A stretch of DNA of 64,000 bases from Buxus sempervirens (Eukaryota > Streptophyta > Magnoliopsida > Buxales > Buxaceae): assembly GCA_947561395.2 (NCBI GenBank), contig OX387182.1, forward strand, positions 4,474,001 to 4,538,000. The letters run 5' to 3'. The translations under genes and the position numbers were made by a program. Shown in pieces: positions 54,001 through 63,451 of the stretch. The notes under the pieces were generated by a model, which saw only the letters and a list, made by a program, of their open reading frames with translations, had not been told where the DNA came from and did not search any database. How positions within the stretch are numbered: position 1 is the first letter of the stretch; each line of letters starts with the position of its first letter.

Positions 54001-54655
54001 TGCTTCAAATATTAAGAACAAGGACATGAAGAAAATGTGTGAGCAGTTTCAGATCACCCACCATAAGTCAGCTCCGTACGGGCCAAAGATGAATGGGGCA
54101 GTGGAAGCAGCAAACAAGAATATAAAGAAAATCATTCAAAAGATGGTAGTGAGTTACAAAGATTGGCATGAAATGCTACCACTTGCTCTACATGCCTACA
54201 GAACCTCGATCCGGACTTCAACTGGGGCAACCACATACTCCCTAGTCTATGGGATGGAAGCAGTCTTGCCCGTGGAAGTAGAGATCCCCTCACTCCGAGT
54301 GCTCATGGAAGCAGAACTAGAAGAAGCCGAATGGGTCCAGTCGAGACATGATCAACTTAACCTGATAGAAGAAAAGCGGTTGAAAGCGCTTTGCCATGGA
54401 CAGTTGTACCAGAAGAGAATGGCCCGGGCTTACAATAAGAAAGTGAGGCCCAGAACTTTCCAAGAAGGAAACTTAGTGCTAAAGAAAATCTTACCATTTT
54501 TGGAAGATCCTCGTGGTAAGTTCAAGCCCAATTGGGAAGGCCCATATGTTGTCAAGAAAGTCCTGTCAGGGGGTGCACTCATCTTAGCAGAAATGGATGG
54601 GTCAGATTTTCCTGAGCCCATTAACTCTGATGCGGTAAAAAGGTATTTCCCTTGA
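51065..54655 (+). CDS. pol: Tat/Ogre pol: reverse transcriptase, RNase H, archaeal-type RNase H, integrase
   Basis: Open frame of 1196 residues without internal stops. RT (about residues 150-430) has MCVDYRDLNRASPKDDFPLP, MPFGLKNAGATYQRAM and the catalytic YVDDM near residue 325. RNase H follows (LETSMGCVLGQ, SPLEKTCCALVW). An extra RNase H of archaeal type starts near 620 with FFDGAANMNGNGIGAVL, then AEYEACIIGL and YGDSSLI, diagnostic of Tat elements. Integrase has the zinc motif (HGGVCGPH ... CHQC) and the D, D, E core in WGIDVIG, IVSDNASN and GAVEAANKN, and ends with a chromatin-binding-like tail. The first codon is not ATG, so expression is by fusion with the protease frame or by splicing, as in Ogre elements. 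Confidence 0.93.
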   Translation: MDCHFPEGSNGPSSSGELCLEGPQKTQKDFSIFSRKFKFFKKVQTTYEPYNQTELGQVEYDFDFELDFDLMGVEEETEVEEEDVPKEIEYQLERHEKGVQPNIEETISINLGTKEDPKIVKIGSCLSDVQKNEMSQFLADYKDVFAWSYQDMPGLDTDMVVHKLPILPGVKPIKQKLRRLKPEWTLKVKDEVVKQFQAGFLAVSTYPEWLANIVPVPKKDGKVRMCVDYRDLNRASPKDDFPLPHIDILVDNTAIHSLFSFMDGFSGYNQIKMAKEDQEKTAFITPWGTFHYTVMPFGLKNAGATYQRAMTALFHDMIHKEMEVYVDDMIAKSCKEEDHLINLKKVFDRLRKYSLRLNPAKCVFGATSGKLLGFIVSRRGIEIDPAKAKAIIEMPAPRTEKEVRGFLGRIQYISRFIAQLTAICEPIFKLLRKDNPTVWNDEDCQQAFDTIKRYLLNPPVLVPPTPGRPLILYLSVLETSMGCVLGQHDETGRKERAIYYLSKKFTEYEAKYSPLEKTCCALVWATQRLRHYFLSHSTLLISRMDPLKYLFEKPALTGRTAKWQLLLSEFNLTYITQKVIKGQAIADHLAAHPLPEYQPLKTNFPDEAILYTKEEDSESSWQMFFDGAANMNGNGIGAVLVKPDGSHIPIAVKLRFQCTNNIAEYEACIIGLQAAMDHGVEELDVYGDSSLIIFQTTGEWKTKDHKLIPYHQYLEEISTNFTRISFNYMPRAKNQFADALATLASMVSIPEGVDIRPLEIEVRDEPAYCLVLEGAPKEEAPWFQDIKNFLNNRSLPENATATEKRTIQRLTGQFLLSGGHVYKRSHNDILLRCVAKAESERLIETVHGGVCGPHMSGHMLAKKILRLGYYWTTIEHDCCIHVRRCHQCQIYADNKHAPPGELHNMTSPWPFSMWGIDVIGMISPKASNGHRFILVAIDYFTKWVEAASYANITSNHVMKFLKHNIICRYGLPNAIVSDNASNIKNKDMKKMCEQFQITHHKSAPYGPKMNGAVEAANKNIKKIIQKMVVSYKDWHEMLPLALHAYRTSIRTSTGATTYSLVYGMEAVLPVEVEIPSLRVLMEAELEEAEWVQSRHDQLNLIEEKRLKALCHGQLYQKRMARAYNKKVRPRTFQEGNLVLKKILPFLEDPRGKFKPNWEGPYVVKKVLSGGALILAEMDGSDFPEPINSDAVKRYFP

Positions 54656-54658
54656 GTG

Positions 54659-55603
54659 AATATTTCTGGGAAATGATCCGAGGCCATTTTTCTTTATTTC
54701 CTTCAAAAATTTTAATCCCTAGTCTAGCCAAGTTGAGCCGGTTCGTTTCTTTGATAAACCCAAACCGGATTTACAGTCTTAAATTGGGGCAAAACAAATT
54801 GGGGCAAAGTAAGGAAAGAAAAAGAAAAAGAGAGGAAAAGCAATGGAAATGGCAAATGAAAGCCAAGTGTGAAAAAAGATGCAAAAAATGCAATTTGGGG
54901 AAAAATGGGTAAATTTATCATGACTGTAAATCCGGTTGACCTATCTCCGCACTTGAAAAATTTTGAGCCTTTAATACCCTTTCTTTCATAAACTGAGCCT
55001 AGCTTTTATTTCGTCCTATTTTTAAGCCCTCGGTGATCTTAGCTTGTTCATTCAAATATCAGAGTAAGATGGGTGATGACGGAATTCAGAAGCCGGCCCT
55101 AGTGAAAACCGTAATTGGCGCTAGGGGCAGTATTGGCAAAAAAGGCAAAAAGGAAAAAAATAAAAAAAAATGAAAGAAAATCAGAGGTTGAGTTGATCAT
55201 GGAGATCTGAGCTTGAAGAAAAGTTGGCATGAGCAAAATGGGGTCAGTTTTGGCAGTTGGGGATGACTCTAAAGGTCCTAAGATGGACGATTCTGATCCC
55301 TCAGTATTTTCTGGACTCCCCTTTTCATTATTTAACCTGGTTTTAATTCCTTTAATTATAGGTGATTAAGTGCATGGACCAAATTTCAAAAAAAAAATAC
55401 AAAAAAAAAAATATAAAAAGGAAAAATTATACTTTGGCCAGTGATGATAAATCAAATACTTTTCATAAAACCTTTGTTTTTACAAGCATCTGAGCATTCT
55501 GAGGACAATAATATAAAAATTTTATTTTGAATTAAATCCTTTGTCTTTCCACTATTGGAGTTCAATTTTGTACAAAGGTATGAAAAATGTGCAGGAAATA
55601 AAG
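54659..55603 (+). other. Non-coding spacer after pol
   Basis: AT-rich with A-tracts (55145-55175, 55388-55425). No gene seen on either strand. Confidence 0.6.
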
Positions 55604-57307
55604 CTAGTCTCCTAGCCGCTCCTCAAGCTCCCGAATCCGAGCTGCCTGAGCTGCAATGACTCCTGAAGCCCCCTCTGCAGCGGGATCACTCAAGAAGGAA
55701 ATGACCTCATCTGAAAGGGCCTGCCTGATCCGCGTACTCCTAAGGCTGGCCAAAGTAGCCTGGTACTTCTGCCGGATCATACGGACCTCGAAGCAACGGG
55801 CCTGCCTCTGCTCCTACATCTTCTCTTCCACGGCAATACGGCGTGAGATCTGCTCCTCAAGCTGCCTCTCCAGATAAGCGCCTTGTATCCTGAGCTCCTA
55901 GGCCTCCCGCACCCATATCTGCTGAAGCCGCTTATGAGAAGCCCGCTCAGACTCTAGAATGTCCTCATAGGTGGGAGCCAAGATTACAGGAGGATCTTCG
56001 GGTACCGGGGCCTGAGTCTGTATCTGTTCCTTGATCCAAAAGAGATAATCCTTCACATGGGCTTCCGAGAAGACTGGACCATGCATGAAGCGGACATAGG
56101 ACCACTCCTTCATCAACCAGGCATTCAGCTTCATAGAAAGGGGCCCAAGACGATCCTCATATCCACATGGGATGATAATCCCCTGGGCCGCACGGAACTG
56201 ACGAAGGACCCGCAGAGGAAGATACAACACTGCATGCTTCAGGCCCGCTAGGATCAAAAAGTTGCGGTCACGGAAGCTAATCACGGTCGCTGCGTTGGGC
56301 TGATAAGTGCCAGGCCATCTCACCTGGTCCTCCTGAAGTGAGCCCAAGAAAGTGAACCAGCCCTGTTTGCCCCCTGGAATATCGGGGCACCCCCTGTTGC
56401 TCATCAACAAGGGGACTTTTAGACTCGGGAAGAAGTGTCGATTAATCTCTTCAATCTGGCTCAAATGATTAAGTAACCAAAGCTGCAAAGGAGAAGGGAT
56501 ATTTCAGTATATTGTAAAAAAAAAAAAAAGCAAAAAAGGCAAAAAGAAAGCCAAAAAGCAAAAATAAAAAATAAAAAAATAAAAAAAAATTTTTTTTACC
56601 TGCAGGATCTGGGCACATGCTAGGAAGCGTTTTGACTTCCTATTGTAGCAGTCGGTCAAGGCCTGATACATCCCAGCCAAAATCATGGGGGCCAACCTCT
56701 CCCATTCCCTAACCTGGCATATCACTGAAATCAAGGCCAAGTCCACCTCATCATCATCCCGTGGGAAAAGCAACTGGTTGACCACTATCAGGGTCAACGC
56801 ATTGAATCGGGCCTCCTTATCTTCCCCCCTCAAAAGCTTCTCAGTCAAAAAAGCCTTAGATAGGGTCAAAAGGGTGTCAGAATCCCCCAAGTCCTTCTTC
56901 CCTATGCCCAAAAAAGTAGAAGCTTCCTTCTTGTAACTGGGCCTAAAAGGTGGATTCACCACCTTCTCATCAAACCTCAAGCCCAAGATAGTTTCCACCT
57001 CCTCAATGGTTGGGGTCATCTCATGGGTCCCAAAACGGAACAAGTTGAGATCAGGAACCCAATGACCAATCATGGCCTCTATAATCTCCCACCTGAAGGG
57101 AACTTTGGGAATGAGCAGGGTATGGCCTAGATTAGTAGAACCCCATCTCCTCTCCTCATCTAGGGTCATAGAGTTAACCCACCTTGTGTAAAAGGAATCC
57201 ACGGGGTTGTACCTAGTAAGATTTGGAGGTTTTGATCTAAAAGGTTGTTTTGCAGGGGAGGCAGTGTGGACAGACAATAATGGGGCAGAAGATGATCCGG
57301 ATTCCAT
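55604..57307 (-). pseudogene. Antisense PMD-like gene 1 (two exons) inside the Tat element
   Basis: Minus-strand gene in the 3' region of the retrotransposon. Exon 1 is 57307-56600 and exon 2 starts at 56482; the intron 56599-56483 has GT-AG ends and joins in phase (ACAQILQ to LWLLNHL). The start is taken as 57307 (MESGSSSAPLL), because the upstream ATG at 57418 overlaps a TATA box (57416-57423). Exon 1 carries a plant mobile domain-like region: FRWEIIEAMIGHWVPDLNLF, then HEMTPTIEEVETILGL. The C-terminal part is a predicted coiled coil (RQLEEQISRRI, ARIRELEERLGD). Two in-frame TAG codons, 55898-55900 and 55814-55816, now cut it before the natural stop at 55604-55606. PMD proteins (MAIN/MAIL family) occur in plants and in transposons; the function here is unknown. 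Confidence 0.72.
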
Positions 57308-57415
57308 GGGATGTGATGGGAGCAAGCTAGAACTCAAGAGGAGGAGAAAAAAGGCGAAAAAGGGGGTTTCTAAACTCAAAAACTCGTAAAAATGCTCAAA
57401 TCCCGAGGCTGGTTG

Positions 57416-57423
57416 CATTTATA
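57416..57423 (-). promoter_or_regulatory. TATA box of antisense gene 1
   Basis: Minus strand TATAAATG, about 110 bp upstream of the ATG at 57307 and just downstream of palindrome array 3. Confidence 0.65.
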
Positions 57424-57435
57424 GCATCTTTTAAT

Positions 57436-57577
57436 GTATCCGGTAACTCAGACCGGATACAAAAGGGTTTATTAATATCCGGTTAAGTATACCGGATACA
57501 AAAGAGGCTATGAGTATCCGGTATATTATACCGGATACAAAGACCAATCAATGTATCCGGTATGTCAGACCGGATAC
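57436..57577. repeat. Palindrome array 3 (four units, 39-bp period) at the antisense promoter
   Basis: Units start at 57437, 57476, 57515 and 57554, all with TATCCGG ... CCGGATA(C) arms. The array ends 13 bp from the antisense TATA box, in the position of an upstream promoter element for antisense gene 1. Confidence 0.9.
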
Positions 57578-57776
57578 AAAGAAAAACAGCAAAAAAAGAG
57601 CCAAGGATGAAAAATCCGAATTTTTACCTGTTTTACCTGTGTACAAGTCATAATTGCATAAATTTAAAAACAAAAGATGTGCAAGACAGGAGAGAATGAA
57701 TCAAAGTTTTTTTCATATATATATGCAAGTTTTTGTACAATGATAATGGAAAAGACATAGAAATCCTAATCTACTG

Positions 57777-60490
57777 CTACTGTGCAGGATCATCCACACG
57801 GCCTTGGCCACGTCCACCTCTACGGCCCCTCCCTCGAAGCGCTCTGCCCCTAGAGTAGGCAAGAATACGCTCGGCTGCATGGCGAGGATGCCGACCCACC
57901 ACCTGCTGGAGCTGATACTCCAAGCAATACTCCTCGATGTCTGGGGGCAGAGCAGGAGCAGAATCTGGGGAGGAGACCTCTGGCTCAACAGCGACCGGCT
58001 CAACAGGACCCTCAGCCATAGCAGGCTCTGCTCCCGCAGCTCCAGAAAGCCCGGCATCAGAAGAAGGGCCAGGATCAGAAATATCTGTACCAAATGGGAA
58101 GAAATCAAGAATTGGGATACTAAAATGAATAAAAGAGAAGAAACTAAGGAAAACATACCAGCAGGCACTATGGGATCCGGATCCACTGGGTCAGCAGCAG
58201 GGGCCTCCTCTGACTCAGGAACCATCACTGGAGCATCACCAGGATCAGCAGCTGTGACATCCACAGAATCCGTAGCCCGAACAGGAGACGGGTCAGGAAT
58301 GAGGAAATCAGGCTCGAAGGCAGCATCCTGATCTGGGACCGGGCCCTGCACAAGGCAAACAAGCATATCAGAATAGCAGAAACAGGAAAATGAAAGAAAT
58401 AAACATATGAGAAGGCCAGATACCTGTCTAGCCTGAAGCTCAGCAACCAAGGCCTCCAGCTCCCTGATCCGGGCATCCCGCTGGGCCACGACCGCATCGT
58501 GCTCAGCGATCAGATCATCGATCGCAGCCCGCTGGCTCTCGAACTGGTCCCGAATGGTGTTCAGCTCGTGTACCTGCCAACAAGAACAAAAGCATGGTCA
58601 GAAATGCATAAGGAAGGAAAAGGGGATGAAAATGGGAAGAGTACAAGGCTTACCGTGTCCTCGTGGATCCGGATACGGATCCCGCCGATCTCTGTCACCC
58701 CGGCACGAGTGGGTCGATCCATCAAGCATCCAATAGATGCCCTCTGGAACCAATCGTCATAATCTCCGGTTACTGTGAGCCCCTCTGCATCCAGGAAATG
58801 ATCGAACTGATCCACGTCGAAGCCGGGAAGTAGAGTATCGGGACCCACAGGAGGAGGCAGAACGGGGATGCGAAGTGCGCCCGTGTGCTGGAAATACAGG
58901 CGCTCTCCTAAGTACATCACCCTACCAAGCTTCCCAAGGAAGCACTGGTAGGGCTGACGTCGGAGATCTCTCTCAAAAGCATCCTGTACTGCCATCTCAC
59001 GGGCAACTTCGACATCCACGTCATCTGGACGGGATAGAATGAGCTGCAAAGAAGCAAAGTGGTCAGATACAGTCAAGAGGCAGAAAAGTAAAAGGAAAAG
59101 ATAGAAGGCTTACATCAGATCGGCGGGCACGGTCTAAGTGCACCCGGGCAGTACGAGGCTGGCTCCTATCGGCATCTCGAACCTGGGCCGACCATCGCAG
59201 GGCCACAGGGAAATCAGCAACCTCAGGAACTGGGGAGGGGCGGAAGAAGGTCATATAGGTGTACATGAACACCTAGCAAAAGAAAAATCAGTCAAGAAAA
59301 GATAAAGCCTAAGGAGTTAAACCAGACAGATGAATGCAATACCTGTAGAATCTGCCAGAAGAACCGGCTGCTGACTCCATCACCCCTCGGGGATGCCAGG
59401 CCTCGAACCGCTCGGCACAACCCGGCTAGGATGGTCCCATAGATGAGCCGACCCCATGCTAGCTGACGGGTCTGATGGAAATCTCTCAAGGCGTCCAAGA
59501 AAAGTGGGCTGACACCGGTAGTATCCTCCGGGAAGAAGCAGCTCCCCAACATCAGCAAGAATACGTGCCGGAAGATAGGAACAAAAGCAGCATCCTCCAC
59601 AGCCACAGTCTTGTGCCTCCCCTCAAAATGTCGAGCCAGACTCTCCCGCAGCTAACTAATGGAGAGCCGGCCACTCCGCCCATCCCAAGCAGTAGGTGGC
59701 AGGGCCTGATATCCCAGAAGGAGGCCGATGTCCTCCGCGGAAGGTCGCTCCAAGATGATGGTCCGCCCAGTCAATGGAATACCGGTGATCATCACAAAAT
59801 CCGAGGGGCGGATCCCCAGCTCCACGTCCGGCAGATGGAACGACTGAGTCTCTGGGAAATACCTCTCCATCATGGCGAAGATGAGCGGACGATCAGCTCT
59901 GAAGGATGGGATGCTAAGAAAATGATCCAGGTGGCACCTCCCAAACTCCCGCCTGAGTGCCGGAGAAAGCGACTGAGCTAACTCACTAAATCTGCCCCAG
60001 CTACCTCGCAGATGATAGGAGTGGTACGGAAGCGGCACATCTGCCCTGATGCACATGGAAGGGTGGCTATCCAAGCCACGGAGGAGCTCTGTATCGTGAA
60101 CAGAGGCCCTCAACTCCTCAGAGACCCCTGCCAGAGCCACAGCAACCCCCTCCTGAGCCGTATCTCTGGCTCTGGCTCGGCCTCTGCCACGACCTCTCTC
60201 GCCCTCAGGGGCCTGATCCGGAACTCTGCCTCGGCCTCGGCCTCGACCACGAGCGGGTGCAACCACGGGCTAAATTTCAAAGGAACAGCGTGAAGATTTG
60301 TGTAGAAAGGAGAACAGAAGAAAGAAAAGAGAGAAAGGGCTTGAAAGTCTACCTCAGCAGAGCTCTCTCGAGAGTCGCCTAATGGCTCGGATAGGGTGGC
60401 ACTAGAACTAGTCTCAATCCGAGCTCGAGAAGAAGAAGGCCGGTCGGCCGGGTCAACCTCCTCACGAACACGGGAACGACTCCTAGCCAT
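57777..60490 (-). pseudogene. Antisense PMD-like gene 2 (seven exons) inside the Tat element
   Basis: Seven minus-strand exons fit together with GT-AG introns and consistent phase: 60490-60353, 60269-59343, 59272-59114, 59043-58654, 58573-58424, 58345-58159 and 58084-57777. The product would be about 750 residues: a basic Arg/Ser start, an RGRGRGR-rich stretch (about 50-80), a plant mobile domain (HLDHFLSIPSFRADRPLIFA, HLPDVELGIRPSDFVMITGI, RQLAWGRLIYGTILAGL), then a coiled coil encoded by exon 5 (RDQFESQRAAIDDLIAEHD), an acidic Pro/Asp linker and an RG-rich tail ending GRGQGRVDDPAQ. One TAG at 59652-59654 interrupts exon 2. An acceptor-like GTTGTAG directly before the ATG hints at a 5' UTR intron. 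It could bind nucleic acid through the RG motifs; this is inference. Confidence 0.75.
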
Positions 60491-62519
60491 CTACAACAGG
60501 GAAGTGTTTTATAAATTTCAGTTCAAATCTATCTGGAATCCTACTTTGCTCAGTTCAAATTGACCAAAAAATTTCACTTTGATTGTATAGGTTCCAACTC
60601 TGGTTCATCAGGAATCTTATATGATTTTTCAGGAATTGTGTTTTAGTTCAAAGTTTTTTAGAAAATATTCCTATATTATTCTAAAACATTTTGTTTACAA
60701 GGCCTAATATCTGATAATTTACTGCAGGATCGCTACATGGGTGCAAAAGCAAAGGGTCTGAGCTAAATCAAGGATCGGAATAACTGTGGAGTCCAACCAT
60801 AAAATGGTCCTGGCAGTAGAATACCAAGTGGATTAAGAGGAATAAACCCCCAGAGATTCAAGTCAAGGAAAATATAGCATGGTATGGACATCAGAAAAAT
60901 TGCAGCATAGCATCAGCAGCATACCATAAACCAAGCAATATTAAAGAATTGCTGGCAGTCAGTTCACAGGAATTGGCAACATCAAGTTGGAAGCCAAATC
61001 AAATTAGAACAGCATAAAAGTAATTCATTCGGTTAGAATTTCTCATCAGCGGGAATTCCAATCAAATCCGAGCAGAAATCAAAACATGGCAATAGCATGG
61101 ATTATCAGCAATTACAAATTCCAGCTCAAGCTTAACAATGAATGAACAAATTTGAGCAATTGCTTGCAAAAGAACCAAATCCAACCAACAGTCAAAGCAA
61201 ATTGTACAGCATGGTATTTACAGATTGAAAGCAACCAATTCAGTCGGAATTCCTCATCAGCAACGATTCCAATCAAGGCAAGCAAGGGTCATGGCATCAC
61301 AAGGAAAATTTGAAGCATTGCAATTTGTACAAGGCAGTTGCAAGATTTGATGACCAACACCAAGCTCAAACTTAGCAAAAAATTCAGGAATTCAGGCAAT
61401 TGGAAGCAATTCAGAATTGGCAGAAATTCAAGCTCAAGCTTGGGAGAAATTCAGAAATTCAAGCAATGGGCGATTTACCACAATCAAGAGAAATCCAAGG
61501 CATAGCAATTCAGAATCATGGCTTGACAGCCAAGGCAATGACACAGCAAACATTCGGCTTCTAACATTAAAGGAGTCAATACATATTTGAAACAGCAAAC
61601 TAAAAGGAGAAGAATGCATGCTAAGATGCTCACTGACCTGGTCGGATTGAGTCGGGTTGGAGAAGAACAGGCGAATGGACAAGAAAGCCGAAAAAAAATC
61701 GAGCTAGGGCTCGACTGTTGCCTTGAATGTGCGAACAGTGAAGTCGCCGGAGTTGCAGACTCTCGCCGGCAGCAATAGGGGGCACCGGAGTTGCTGGAGA
61801 TCGCCGGAGAATGATGAAGAGCCGTCGGGTGAAGAAGAAGAAGGAGATGGCCGGTTTGAGTAATCGGAGCAAGAAGAAAAGAAATGAAAAGTCGCGATCG
61901 CACGCGACTTAAGTAAACCTGGAGGATCCGGATACTCAGGCCGGATACCCGCAGACCCTTGATTATCCGGATATACATACCGGATGCCAAAGAAAAAAAA
62001 AGAAAAAAAAAAGAGAAAAAAGCAGAAAAAAAGAGAGAAAAGAATAGAAAAAAAAAGAAAAAAAAAAAGAAAGAAGAAGAAAATAGGAAAAAAAGAGAAA
62101 AAAAAAAAGAGCAAACTTGTGCTATAATTCTTACTATTTTCTCAAAATCCTATTGTTGTCTTGAAATCCACCTCACAGCCACGAGAGCTCTGTGGAATTT
62201 GGGACAACCTTGGGAAATGTGCCTGGTCAAAAGGATGATATCCACTCAATTTTCAACTTGGTTTGATAAAAAAATCAGTTTTTCAAAAATCCTATTTTTG
62301 GGCTTAAAATCCACTTCATAGCCACGAGAGCTCAGTGGAATTTAAGAATTATTGGAGAGATGCCCCCCTTAAAGTTAGGGCTTTTTGGCAAATTTCAACC
62401 CAGAAATTGTTTTCTACAAAATTGAATTGAACCGAGCAAATCATGCTCAAGGGAATGCAATTTGGGCTTGTCTAATCTTTGCAGCTCACTGCTTCGCAGC
62501 TCCCGCAAAGAGGGGCAGT
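60491..62519. other. 3' non-coding region of the Tat element
   Basis: Repeated CAGCA/GCAATT-rich sequence (60880-61450), then palindrome array 4 and a long A/G tract at 61988-62110. A block with CCACGAGAGCTC is duplicated at about 62150-62215 and 62290-62345. The polypurine tract AAAGAGGGGCAG ends at the 3' LTR. A possible splice donor on the minus strand near 61635 (CCAG/GTCAGTGAG) could belong to a 5' UTR exon of antisense gene 2. Confidence 0.55.
61924..61986. repeat. Palindrome array 4 (two units, 39-bp period)
   Basis: Units start at 61925 and 61964 with ATCCGG arms and CCGGAT returns, keeping the 39-bp distance of the larger arrays. Confidence 0.82.
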
Positions 62520-63451
62520 TGTAGACACCCCAAATTGCACAAGCGATCATCAAAAATCACTATCTCCTTGAAAGCCAGCACAGAAATGGAAGAAAATGAA
62601 TTTTTACCTGTATCCGGTAACTCAGGCCGGATACAAGCAGGCCTTTTCGTATCCGGTAACAAGTACCGGATACAAGCAGTGCTTAATGTATCCGGTACCA
62701 TGTACCGGATACCTTAAGGTCCTTATGTATCCGGTCTGACATACTGGATACCTTAAGTTTGCTCAAAATTAGGGTTTTCCGAGAGCTTTTCACTTTTACC
62801 ATCATGTCCCTCATTAAATGAGGGGAAATCGCGGAAATAACCTTAGGGTTAAGGTTGGGGGGGTTCTAGACATTAAGTTGTGTCTACCAATGACCCTAGC
62901 CTTTGCCTATAAATAGGAGGCTCCTCCTCAAGCAAATGGCACTCAACTCTTGTTTTGAATTCTCGCAACGAAGAACTCCATGAGAAGAAGAAAACCGCTG
63001 CGGAATCACCTCCAGAACTCAGGTAAGCCTCAACTTTTCTTTTTATTTTCTGTCTTTACATTCTTAGATCTAGATCTCTTCTTCTACCTTTCTGTAGTGT
63101 AAAGCCTTCTTTGTGTGTGAAAACCCTTCCCCGGCTCAAAGTATCCCGAGACTCCCCCTAGCCGTAAAACGTGGAGGCGGGATCTAGGAGAAACGAGACT
63201 GGGGATTGACCCTAGTGCTAGAACCCATGTAGCATAAGGCCTTTTTGATTGATTGTAAACCGTTCCATATTCAAAGTACCCTTGATTATCTTGAAGAACC
63301 GTGTTTAACGGGGAGAGAGAACAGAGGGAAATGATAATGGAACGGAACCCTAGGCTATGCTAGAACCTATCTTGTTGAATCTATATGCATGATATGTTGT
63401 CTGGTTTTTCACTCTTGCACACATATTACACTTTTTGGTGAATAGGCTCAC
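62520..63451 (+). repeat. 3' LTR of the Tat/Ogre element, first part
   Basis: It begins TGTAGACACCCC after the polypurine tract and matches 42398-43329 with about six differences. It contains palindrome array 5 (62610-62752) and a TATA box at 62908-62915. Identity stops abruptly after CTCAC at 63451 because of another insertion; the remaining about 1.36 kb of LTR should lie beyond the window. Confidence 0.92.
62610..62752. repeat. Palindrome array 5 (four units) in the 3' LTR
   Basis: This is the LTR copy of array 1. Compared with it, unit 2 here has the unmutated CCGGATAC arm while unit 4 has one changed base (ACTGGATAC). Confidence 0.9.

Noticed and set aside
57436..57577. Regular palindromic repeats resembling a CRISPR array
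   Set aside because: Only four units, the repeats are palindromes within a plant retrotransposon, spacers are 15 nt and partly related, and no cas genes exist.
61959..62321. Lys/Glu-rich frame and its Phe-rich counterpart on the other strand
   Set aside because: Both are translations of an A/G-rich low-complexity tract before the 3' LTR.
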